Shown: piece after piece, positions 16,221-23,294 of the stretch
Numbering within the stretch: position 1 is the first letter of the stretch
How the letters are laid out: every line of letters begins with the position of its first letter
Source: DATLAN01 sp035527455
GTDB taxonomy: Bacteria; Planctomycetota; Planctomycetia; Pirellulales; Thermoguttaceae
DNA: 26,022 nucleotides
Direction of reading: 5' to 3'
Assembly (NCBI GenBank): GCA_035527455.1
Contig: DATLAN010000332.1
Coordinates: forward strand, 1-26,022
Translations under genes and position numbers: made by a program
Notes under the pieces: model-generated
The model's database searches: none
Seen by the model: only the letters and a program-made list of their open reading frames with translations
Told to the model about the DNA's origin: nothing

Positions 16221-16526
16221 GTGATGCGCCTCTTGTTCCGTGCGTTGCGCCCACTTGGCTGGAGCATCAGCGACAACCGCGCGGACCCCAAGAGTGTGCA
16301 GGAGTTGCTCGGCCGCAAGACCCTGACGATGACGATGAACCTGTACACGAAGATCAACGCGACCAACAAGCAGGAAGCGATCGCGAAGCTGTCCTACGGC
16401 GCGGGTTCACACGTTCCCGATCAGGTGCTAGAATTGGCGACACACCCTTTGCCAGCTAAGCACTTAGCCGGAGTGGCGGAATGGCAGACGCGCTGGATTC
16501 AAAATCCAGTGTCCTTCGGGACATGA
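16221..16526 (+). pseudogene. tyrosine recombinase, C-terminal fragment running into tRNA-Leu
   Basis: Residues 18-57 of this frame (NRADPKSVQELLGRKTLTMT, then NLYTKI) match the last conserved block of phage-type tyrosine integrases. That block normally ends with the H/W and the catalytic Tyr; here GRKTLTMTMNLYTKI retains the Tyr, while the usual GH has become GR. Everything upstream (the catalytic Arg boxes and the core-binding domain) is missing, so the protein cannot recombine DNA. The frame runs through 16466 into the tRNA gene and stops inside it at 16526. A remnant on the chromosome side of a tRNA gene fits an old integration at this tRNA. Confidence 0.8.
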
Positions 16527-16549
16527 GGGTTCAAGTCCCTCCTCCGGTA
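16467..16549 (+). tRNA. tRNA-Leu (anticodon CAA)
   Basis: The 83 bases form a complete cloverleaf with a long variable arm, as expected for a class II tRNA. The acceptor stem pairs GCCGGAG with CTCCGGT (one G-U pair). The anticodon stem CTGGA/TCCAG (16493-16497 and 16505-16509) encloses the loop TTCAAAA, with anticodon CAA at 16500-16502, which reads UUG. The variable arm TGTCC-TTCG-GGACA and the T arm GAGGG-TTCAAGT-CCCTC follow. CCA is not encoded. An intact tRNA gene flanked by integrase remnants is the classic attachment-site context. Confidence 0.97.
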
Positions 16550-16639
16550 CTTCTTGTTCTATAAGGACTTACGGCGATTGGCTGCGGGTCCTTTTCTGGT
16601 GGCCGGGAAGGGCGACATTCAATACCGGGATTCTCCGCG

Positions 16640-17083
16640 ATGAAGCCTAGAATATTCGTTGCCTCCTCGGTCGAGGGACTGGATCCCGCTTATGCTGTAC
16701 AGGAGAACCCAGAGCATGACGCTGAAGTGACGGTATGGCCACAGGGGGTCTTTGACCTTACATCCTATCCACTCGACGATCTTCTGAGGCAGTTGCGTGA
16801 GACGGATTTCGGCGCGTTTGTGTTCTCCCCGGATGATTGTGCTGTGATTCGTGGCGATAAGAAGGAGGTTATACGAGACAACGTGCTTCTTGAGTTGGGG
16901 CTTTTCATCGGTGGTCTTGGTAAAGATCGGTGTTTCGTTTTGGCCCCCCGAGGCCGAGACCTACATGTTCCCACCGACCTTCTGGGTATAGTATACGCCC
17001 GGCCCTTTTTCCTGCAGACAGAGACGACGGGAACCTCTTGGCTGCTTTGGGGCCGACCTGTAACCAAATCAGAAGGAAGATGA
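16640..17083 (+). CDS. TIR-like nucleotide-binding domain protein, frameshifted near its C-terminus
   Basis: The frame gives 147 residues. MKPRIFVASSVEGLDPAY, then VTVWPQGVFDLTSYPLDDL, FGAFVFSPDD, RDNVLLELGLFIGGLGKDRC and VPTDLLGI form the TIR-like domain (PF10137 type, linked to cyclic-nucleotide antiphage signalling). The conserved Glu in LLELGLFIG is present. After about residue 122 (17005) the frame loses similarity. The expected end of the domain, DRDDGNLLAALGPTCNQIRR, is read in another frame from about 17017, so one base is probably missing in or near the T5 run at 17006-17010. The frame stops at 17083. Domains of this kind consume NAD or bind nucleotides in antiviral defence. GC content is lower than in neighbouring genes, suggesting transfer. 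Confidence 0.8.
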   Translation: MKPRIFVASSVEGLDPAYAVQENPEHDAEVTVWPQGVFDLTSYPLDDLLRQLRETDFGAFVFSPDDCAVIRGDKKEVIRDNVLLELGLFIGGLGKDRCFVLAPRGRDLHVPTDLLGIVYARPFFLQTETTGTSWLLWGRPVTKSEGR

Positions 17084-17577
17084 AGACCTTAGGGCCTCGC
17101 GCAGATTCGATGAGCCCTACGCCGCAGCCGACACAGGCTGTCGGGCCGACGTCGCCCAACGAGTTCTTCAAAATGATCGCCGGGACTTGGCGGCTGATAT
17201 ACGGTCGCAAGGGAACGTTTCGCGTCGAAGAATGCAGTATCGACATGAACGGGTACTACTACATTCTCTCGGAGCCGGGGCATGCGCGGTGCAGGCTTGA
17301 GGACGTGAAATACGATCCGGACACGCGAGAGGTGCGGTTCACAAAGCAGCCGCTCCCCGCTTGTAAGGGGAGCCCACAAGTCGAGATATTGGAACTCAAC
17401 GCCTCCTGTACCGAGATGGTTGGGTATGCGGAGCGCGACAGGCATTCACTCCACTACACGCGATTGACGGCGGACCAGCACAAGACACAAATCGGCAGAG
17501 CGATCAGCGAGATGCCGCCCAGTTCTGGTGTCTACAGCCCAGGCACTCGGACAAAGAGAGAAGTGCAGACATTCTGA
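17080..17577 (+). CDS. beta-rich C-terminal domain, probably originally fused to the TIR-like protein
   Basis: From an ATG at 17080 that overlaps the preceding stop (ATGA), the frame gives 165 residues. The same frame continues upstream to about 17011 and there encodes the missing end of the TIR-like domain (DRDDGNLLAALGPTCNQIRR), so the natural protein was most likely one chain of about 312 residues. After a Pro/Thr linker, residues about 25-140 are a compact beta-rich domain: FFKMIAGTWRLIYGRKGTF, then IDMNGYYYILSE, VKYDPDTREVRFTK and SLHYTRLT. The order of strands suggests a lipocalin or calycin-like barrel, but I do not recognise a named family. It may sense a ligand that controls the TIR part. 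Separate translation by coupling at ATGA is the alternative. Confidence 0.6.
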   Translation: MKTLGPRADSMSPTPQPTQAVGPTSPNEFFKMIAGTWRLIYGRKGTFRVEECSIDMNGYYYILSEPGHARCRLEDVKYDPDTREVRFTKQPLPACKGSPQVEILELNASCTEMVGYAERDRHSLHYTRLTADQHKTQIGRAISEMPPSSGVYSPGTRTKREVQTF

Positions 17578-17579
17578 GT

Positions 17580-18040
17580 CTATCTCGCGGCCTTCAGCAC
17601 GTCCGGCACGTGCAGCTTCTCGACCGCCCCGTCAAGTTGCCGGGCCATGTTGATGTAGCGTTTCGTAGTCGAGTAGTTTTCGTGCCGCATGAGGGCCTGT
17701 AGGGCGTTGCCTGAGAGCTTCGGCGCGTTCAGGGTGGCAATGCCCGGCGAAGATCGTGGAACCCGTACACGTGACAGGCCGGCGTGTGCTCGTGCTTCTC
17801 GTGGCAGGGGAGGTGAATCCCGGCCGCTTCCTGGATCTCCCCGAAGATCTCCCACAGCAACCGTCGGTTCAGGGGCCAATAGAATACCAGGGGGCCGAAG
17901 TTGATGATCTTCCGTAGGTGCTCGACCACGACCGGGTGTAGGGGGACTATCTCGTCACGCTTGCCCTTGTTGTCCCCGTGTCGGGTAATGGCCGTCGCCT
18001 TGTCCAAAGAGACGTCATCCCATCGAAGCGCCAACGGCTT
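17580..18040 (-). pseudogene. tyrosine recombinase (integrase), truncated and frameshifted
   Basis: Two reverse-strand frames join into one integrase C-terminal half. The upstream part (from about 18040) has PLALRWDDVSLDK, then KRDEIVPLHPVVVEHL and CHVYGFHDLRR, where HDLRR is the catalytic HxxR box. One base is missing around 17740, after which a second frame continues with ATLNAPKLSGNALQALMRHE and NYSTTKRYIN, containing the terminal His and catalytic Tyr boxes, ending at 17580. The N-terminal core-binding domain and the first Arg box are gone, replaced at about 18040-18055 by an oppositely oriented gene fragment. It is a remnant of a second integrative element, distinct from the one at 16221. 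Confidence 0.85.
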
Positions 18041-18052
18041 CACAACAGCGAG

Positions 18053-18931
18053 CTGCTCAAGCAGAAGCACTGCGAAGGCCGCCTGACCCGCCCACGGGCC
18101 TTCCGGTACTATCAGACCGACCGGTTGGACCTCCCTGAATTCACCATGCCGGACGACGACCAATTGCGGGCGTTGGAGCGAGATCTGGACAAGGTGTTCC
18201 AGTCCCGCAACCGGGGACGGGGTTCGCAGGTTTTTCCGTATTCCAAGGAAGACGGCGTTTGGTTTCTGGTGCGGCATGGAGACGCCTACCGGCGGGAGGG
18301 CATCATGGATGAGGACGGTCCCTGCTGCGTATTCTACCGGCCGGAGAAGCGGGACGTCGTGGTCTACGATCCAAGGATCGGCGAGCTGCGGGTCAACGCC
18401 TCCAGCGAGTGGGAGAAGCAGCTCTATCGGGCCAAGTTCGGCAAGCATCTCTTCGGCAGTGAACATTTCTTTCCTGGCACCGGGAAATATACCCTGGAGC
18501 CTCTGCGCCGCTACGGAGAGGGCGCGCTGAATTGTATCGACGTCGAGGGGATCGAATGGGTCACGCTCAAGGAGGTCCATTATTACTGGGGCAACAAGAA
18601 GCACAAGATCGAGGTCCGCAGGGCCGACGATCTGTTTGCCGTTCATGAGATTCGGCAGGAGCCGCGTCTGCTACGGGCGGGGTTCGAGGTCAAGTTCAGC
18701 GACTCGCGCACGCCGCGAAGTCTGGTTGTTCGGCCGTCGAACGTCGCCCAATACACGCGCGACGCCGACAGCACACCCATCGAAAACTGGTTAATCCGAC
18801 GAGGATTCGTCGGCAGAAATGAGGAGGAAGATGATGCAAGCGTTGACACGGTTTTGGCAGTCGCTGGAGTCCGTCGGGGGCCTGGCGACCGTTCCCGCAG
18901 AATGAAAGACTCTCTGGGGTTCGGAATATGA
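18053..18931 (+). pseudogene. unknown protein of mobile-element type, 5'-truncated
   Basis: The frame is open from before 18053, but its first codons are antisense to the integrase remnant, so the natural start has been lost; the first internal ATG in good context is 18146. Up to about residue 250 the sequence is protein-like: KVFQSRNRGRGSQVFPYSKE, then CCVFYRPEKRDVVVYDPRIG, ELRVNASSEWEKQLYRAKFG, YTLEPLRRYGEGALNC, and IENWLIRRGFVGRNEEEDDA. I recognise no domain. Its end overlaps the next gene by almost 100 bases, and the last 35 residues look frameshifted. It and the next gene form a pair ahead of a helicase, which suggests one functional module in the original element. Confidence 0.6.
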
Positions 18932-19352
18932 GGTGACCCGGCGTTTTCTCCGTCCCGACGGGACGCTGGCCACGTCGTATCCACATCGCGATCCGTACGA
19001 GTTGCCCTACCGGGTGGTGACCCACGGACCGGGCCATCATGTGGGCGTCTGTGACGAAACGGCCGAGAGAATCAAGCTCACCACCGAAGAGCTGATGATT
19101 GAGGAGATCGATCGCCCGGCTTTCCATCGGGCCATCGCCCGGGGCTTGGGGCTCGACTGCGAAGACGCCTCCGTTGAACACCTGCCTTCGACGCGTCGGA
19201 TCGGCAGCTACGCCCCCGTAGCCGGCTATCGCTTTCCGGCATATCTGACGATCCCGTTCAGGATGTCCGAGTTGCAGCGAACGGTGGACCATCTGGCGGC
19301 CGCCCACGACAATCCGTTTCTGTTCCTGTTGCCGACCTATCGGCTGCTCCGG
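18834..19352 (+). pseudogene. unknown protein with an in-frame TGA, partner of the preceding gene
   Basis: A GAGGAGG site at 18821-18827 leads to ATGs at 18831 and 18834. The frame encodes QALTRFWQSLESVGGLATVP, then reaches TGA at 18903, and continues in the same frame without a further stop as KTLWGSEYEVTRRFLRPDG, YPHRDPYELPYRVVTHGPGH and onward to LLPTYRLLR at about 19352. A TGG-to-TGA change is the simplest explanation, because the flanking sequence reads smoothly across it. After 19352 the frame loses meaning at a junction with a helicase fragment. No family is recognised. Confidence 0.6.
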
Positions 19353-19357
19353 CCTCC

Positions 19358-19904
19358 TGGAGAAGACATGCTTCCGCGGGGCTGTTCTACCAGGCCTGCG
19401 GTCGCGGCTTTCGCCTGTATCCAGGCAAGAAGAATCGCCTTGTGTTGGACTACGGCGGGAACATCCTCCGCCACGGCCCCGTGGACCAGATCAAAGTCAA
19501 AGAAGGCAACGGCACTGGCAACGGTGGGGCGCCGGCGAAGGAATGTCCAGAGTGCCATTCGATGATCGCGACCGGGTACGCTGCCTGCCCGGACTGCGGC
19601 CACGAATTCCCGCCGCCGGAGCGGCAGAAGCACGAAGCGACGGCCTCGGCCGAGGGCATCCTCAGCGGCCAGGCCATCGACACCGAGTACCACGTCCAAG
19701 ACATCTACTACTCGGTCCACACGAAGCGCGGTGCCGACGAGGATGCCCCGAAAACGATGCGCGTCGATTACCGCGTCGGACTGGACGACTTCCGTAGCGA
19801 GTGGGTGTGTCCGGAGCACACGGGCTGGGCTCGCCAGAAGTTCATCCCATGGTGGACCCGGCGATCGAACGACCCGATACCGGCCACCGCACAACAGGCC
19901 GTCG
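19358..19904 (+). pseudogene. DEAD/DEAH-box helicase, C-terminal fragment with zinc ribbon
   Basis: The frame picks up at about 19379 in helicase motif VI (LFYQACGRGFRLYPGK), followed by LVLDYGGNILRHGPVD, a pattern found at the end of phage and mobile-element superfamily 2 helicases. A zinc ribbon follows: CPEC and CPDCGHEF, separated by 11 residues (19549-19612). Then come YYSVHTKRGADEDAPKTMRV and SEWVCPEHTGWARQKFIPWW. Motifs I to V, including Walker A and DEAH, are missing, so it cannot act as a helicase. At about 19905 the same frame continues without interruption into a primase-polymerase fragment. Confidence 0.75.
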
Positions 19905-21286
19905 CACCCGGATTGCTCGATCGCCTCGTCGTCGAAACCTCCCAATCGGGCGGCTGGCACGCTGTCTATCGCCGCCAGAACCAGATCGGCGGCAGTATGA
20001 AGCTGGCCCAGCGCAAGCAGCCGGTCTCGCCGGAGGACATCTACACGCGTGAGGGACGGGAGTACGTTCGCTTCTTCGGCAAGGAATACGCCGTACGCAC
20101 GGACCCGGATGGCGGCAAGTACATCATTGTCACGCTGATCGAAACCCGCGGCAACGGCGGATTGTTTCTGTGCGACCCGACGCCGGGCTACGAACTGGTC
20201 CAGGGAAGCCTGACCGATCCGCCCGTACTGACGGAACCGGAGCGCGAAACGCTGCTGCAGGCCGCCTGGGAATTGAACGAGTACGTGCCCGAGCCTGTTG
20301 GCGGTTCGGACACGCCCTACAGTACGTATGAGAACCTCGACACGTCGCGCCCCGGCGACGAGTTCAACCAGCGCGGCGACGTTCGAGCGATCCTGCGAGC
20401 CCACGGCTGGGCGCTGAGCCGGACGGGCGAAAACGAACAATGGCGGCGTCCGGGGAAGCGATCCGGTTGCAGTGCTACGCTCAAGGACGGCGTCTTCTAC
20501 GTCTTCTCGACCAACGCGGCGCCCTTCGAGCACAACCGGGCCTATTCCCCGTTTGCCGTCTATACCCTGCTGGAACACGGCGGCGACTATGCGGCCGCCT
20601 CCTCGGCGCTGCGTCAGCGAGGTTTTGGACAAGAGCAGGCCGAGCAGCCGGGCGTCGATATCTCGATGCTGGTCGACCGGGCGGTCTCGAAGCTGGAGAA
20701 CGCCCGCGACTCGCCGCAGGAGGACAAGAAGCTCCGATTCACGGGCATCACGTCCAAGGAACTCGCGGAGAACAAGTATGAGCTGAGCTACCTGGTCGAT
20801 GGGAGGCTCGTGCGCAGCCAGCCCGGGATGATCGCCGGGCCGAAGAAGACGCTCAAGACGAACACGAGCATCGATCTGGCCCTGGCCATGTCCCAGGCCG
20901 GGCTGTTCCTCGGTCGGTTCAATGTGCCCGAGGCCGTTCGCGTCGGCATCATGTCGGGCGAATCGGGCGCGGCGACGATCCAGGAAACGGCCAGACGAAT
21001 CGCCAGGGCGAAGTACACCGACCTTGCGCGCTTCAATAACGTCATCTGGTCGTTCGACATTCCCCAATTGGGCCAAGCGGATCACACCGAGGCGCTTCGG
21101 CAATTCATCCTGGATCACGAACTGGAGGTGCTGATCCTCGATCCGACCTACCTGATGATGATGGGCGTGGGGAACGACGCCGGGAACATGTTCGTGGTTG
21201 GTGGCCTGCTGAAGTCGCCGGTTTCAATCTGGACGTGCTGGCGTTCGACGACAAGGAGCTGGCCAACTTGCTGGCGGGCGACCTGA
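19905..21286 (+). pseudogene. primase-polymerase C-terminal part plus RepA-like AAA ATPase, truncated
   Basis: In frame with the helicase piece, this part begins with LLDRLVVETSQSGGWHAVYR, then MKLAQRK, TLIETRGNGGLFLCDPTPGY and LLQAAWELNE: the second half of a bifunctional primase-polymerase (AEP-type) domain whose catalytic first half is missing. Then RPGDEFNQRGDVRAILRAHG and NAAPFEHNRAYSPFAVYTLL form the linker region. From about 20720 a RepA/AAA_25-type ATPase follows, with Walker A GPKKTLKTN (about 20837-20863) and Walker B LEVLILDPTY (about 21122-21151). The ATPase breaks off at about 21210, and the frame stops at 21286 inside other sequence. These are replication functions of an integrative element. 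Confidence 0.75.
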
Positions 21287-21312
21287 AGCACGGCCTGACC
21301 GATCCGGACGTG
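21202..21312 (+). pseudogene. ParB-like / DNA modification methylase fragment
   Basis: Only about 36 residues remain: LAEVAGFNLDVLAFDDKELA, then NLLAG and GLTDPD. This matches the segment after the ParB-like nuclease-type N-terminal domain in phage and mobile-element DNA methylases, where the pattern (A/G)GFDLDLLGFDDxELAxLL is common. It is read in a different frame from the preceding ATPase and is joined at 21312 to a GHMP kinase fragment in its own frame. It has no function as it stands. Confidence 0.6.
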
Positions 21313-22024
21313 GTGGCCGTCAACACCCAGCCGCGGAAGTTCAAGCCCCTGCGGTTCAACATCTCCGAACTCATCGGGCGGTTCGCCTGGAGCGACTGGA
21401 CCAATTTCGTCGACAGCGACTGGGTCCGCAACATGCTTTACAGCGCGGCGGGTGATTGGGGTAATTACATCAAGGCCGGCGTGCTCCGGCTGCAACACCG
21501 GTATCAGGACGTGAAGATCCGAGGGCTGAACCTGGCCTTGTGCGGCAACGTGCCCATTGCGGCCGGCCTCAGCAGCAGCTCGACGATCGTGGTGGCCACG
21601 CTCCAGGCGGCCATCTTACCTGGGCCAACGCGGAAAGATCGCCCACGTCGGCTACCTGCCCTTCCGCGTGGAGAAGATCATCGACGCCCCGAGAGACTAC
21701 CGGGTGCTGATCGCCAACAGCCACATCCAGGCCGCCAAGAGCAGCCGGGCGAAAGACACCTTCAACGCCCGGATCGCCGACTACAACCTGGGCTTGGCGC
21801 TGATGAAGCAGCGGTGCCCCCAGATCGCCAAGACGGTCCGATACGTTCGCGACATCAACCCCACGACGCTCGGCTGCCCGACCAGCGACGTCTACCGCTG
21901 GCTGCTGAAAGTGCCCCGGTCGATGACCCGCAAGGATTTCGCGGCCGCGCTTTCGGCCGAACACCGCGAGCTGATGGAGGCCAATTTCGCCGCAGTAGAA
22001 GGCGCCGGGCTCGTGGAGTTCTAG
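21313..22024 (+). pseudogene. GHMP-family sugar kinase (galactokinase-like), internally deleted
   Basis: The first part (21313 to about 21616) reads VVAVNTQPRKFKPLRFNISE, YIKAGVLRLQHRYQDVKIRG and PIAAGLSSSSTIVVATLQAA, the last being the GHMP motif 2 ATP-binding loop. At about 21616 the frame changes and resumes with YLGQRGKIAHVGYLPFRVEK, then YNLGLALMKQRCPQ and NPTTLGCPTSDVYRWLL, ending at the stop at 22024. A stretch of some tens of residues that should carry the catalytic GDHAA-type segment is missing, and the family C-terminus is also absent. Such kinases phosphorylate sugars; this copy cannot be active. It may be a host gene broken by the island or part of its cargo. Confidence 0.78.
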
Positions 22025-22031
22025 CCGGTAG

Positions 22032-22049
22032 GTCAGGGCTTGCCCTGAC
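22032..22049. terminator. hairpin between convergent genes (GTCAGGG-CTTG-CCCTGAC)
   Basis: A perfect 7-bp stem with a CTTG loop lies exactly where the GHMP kinase remnant and the PEP-CTERM gene converge; it overlaps the last codons of the PEP-CTERM gene. It may end transcription in both directions, although no clear T-tract follows on either strand. A small REP-like insertion that extended the coding end is an alternative. Confidence 0.55.
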
Positions 22050-22800
22050 GAAAAGCCCCTCTGCGCCGCCACGCACCGAAGAAAACCCCGACGGCACCCA
22101 TGCCCAGGAGGATCAGCGTGGACGGTTCGGGCACGGTGACGGCGCCATCGGCCAGGATGTACATGTCCGGGTGATTCGCCATGACGTTGCCCGAGTTGCC
22201 GTAGGTCATGCTGAAGTCGTATCGACCGCTCACCGTGAAGAGGTCGTTGAACGCACCGTCTTCGTCGAAATAGGTATGGTGCCACGACTCCCCCACGACT
22301 CCGTCCCATTGCAGTCCCGGTATCGGGTTGCTGGGATCTCCGGTCCATGGTGCCCTTAGATTGTAGCCGGAGCCGTAATAGAAACGGTGAACGTCGGGGG
22401 CTGCGTCCGCCTGACCGAATAGGATCGCTTGCGTTCCGACGGAATTGGCGAGGAAATAGTTGTAGTCCATGATCACGGACTTCGTATCACCAACGGGATT
22501 CTGTACCGTCAGAATGAAGTAGTCGTCAATGCCAATCCACGAGTCGCCCATTCCGACGTATTCCTTCCCGCCGATCGGATACGTCGATGGCCGGTCGTTC
22601 CATGCTATCCAGTTCGTTGCCGCAGGATCGACGTTGAGTGACCAGGTTACCGGAGAACCATAGAGGGTGTTTTCCGGCAGACCGCTCACGTTCTCGGCAG
22701 TATCGACTTGGTGGCTGATGGTGACGGCCGCCCTGGAGGCGGTTTGCTGCCCCGCGCCGACCAACATCAAACCCATCAGGCCCAGAATCGTTCCTCTCAC
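22033..22800 (-). CDS. PEP-CTERM sorted secreted protein
   Basis: This protein has 255 residues. The N-terminus MRGTILGLMGLMLVGAGQQT is a signal peptide. The C-terminus has the complete PEP-CTERM signal: VPEPSTLILLGMG, a membrane helix, then the basic AWRRRG. This signal directs export and processing by an exosortase, usually to the outer surface or matrix. The middle is beta-rich with many aromatic and Asp residues (YVGMGDSWIGIDDYFILTVQ, YDFSMTYGNSGN); it has no recognised catalytic domain. The start is a GTG at 22800, fixed by GGAGGA at 22808-22813, 7 bases upstream. It is convergent with the kinase remnant and divergent from the DUF2760 gene. No exosortase gene lies in the window. Confidence 0.9.
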   Translation of the reverse strand: MRGTILGLMGLMLVGAGQQTASRAAVTISHQVDTAENVSGLPENTLYGSPVTWSLNVDPAATNWIAWNDRPSTYPIGGKEYVGMGDSWIGIDDYFILTVQNPVGDTKSVIMDYNYFLANSVGTQAILFGQADAAPDVHRFYYGSGYNLRAPWTGDPSNPIPGLQWDGVVGESWHHTYFDEDGAFNDLFTVSGRYDFSMTYGNSGNVMANHPDMYILADGAVTVPEPSTLILLGMGAVGVFFGAWRRRGAFRQGKP

Positions 22801-22807
22801 TTGTCAT

Positions 22808-22813
22808 TCCTCC
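22808..22813 (-). promoter_or_regulatory. ribosome-binding site for the GTG start of the PEP-CTERM gene
   Basis: On the reverse strand GGAGGA sits 7 bases before the GTG at 22800. An ATG in another frame lies directly after the site but leads to a short open frame without protein-like sequence. Confidence 0.7.
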
Positions 22814-23205
22814 ATCGTTGCGTGGTGGCGGTCGGTCGGTTGTCCTGAAATCGAAACACGGGCGAAGAATCTTCGTCTCTTGTAATCAGGGGAAAGCGTC
22901 CACTGAAAGCGGATCGCAAACACACCGCAAAAAGAAAGGCCATCCTCAACGGACGGCGGTTGTCGGTGTGTGTTGTCGCTGCCTCTTGGAGGTTGCGGGC
23001 GGTTCTTCACCCTAGAGGTCTCAGTTACAGCGATCAGTTTAGCCGAGACGGCCGAATGTGTAAAGGAAAATATTTCTGTTTTCTCCATTTCTCCTTCCTG
23101 ACCCCCCGCCGGTACTGGACACTCCGGCTAAGGTCGCGATGGGTTCAGACCCTGCACCTTGACTTCAGGGTACGAATCACCGGGATCTTTCACTTCCGAC
23201 CGGGA

Positions 23206-23235
23206 TTGACATACGGCGGGCGATTGCGTTGTACT
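23206..23235 (+). promoter_or_regulatory. sigma-70-like promoter candidate for the DUF2760-Hsp70 pair
   Basis: A perfect TTGACA box at 23206-23211 is followed after 18 bases by TGTACT (23230-23235), which matches four of the six TATAAT positions. The DUF2760 start codon lies about 60 bases downstream. The pair is plausible from sequence alone, but planctomycete promoters are poorly defined. Confidence 0.4.
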
Positions 23236-23294
23236 CTTTCTTGTGGTCTGTGGACCTGTGTCTCGGCGTGTCCTCCCTCCAGAAAGACAACAAC

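Larger units (their letters stand above)
22801..23294. other. 494-base intergenic region between divergent genes
   Basis: This region separates the PEP-CTERM gene (minus) from the DUF2760 gene (plus). Overlapping short open frames (such as 22960-23478 in an alternate frame) show no protein pattern. It contains the ribosome-binding site of the PEP-CTERM gene and a promoter-like pair at 23206-23235. I see nothing else of note in it. Confidence 0.6.

Noticed and set aside
18903..18905. TGA as a selenocysteine codon
   Set aside because: The context fits a lost Trp codon, there is no selenoprotein family match, no SECIS-like hairpin was apparent, and neighbouring genes are clearly decayed.
19337..21118. 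593-codon minus-strand open frame
   Set aside because: It is antisense to the helicase-primase-ATPase remnants, which carry clear motifs on the plus strand.
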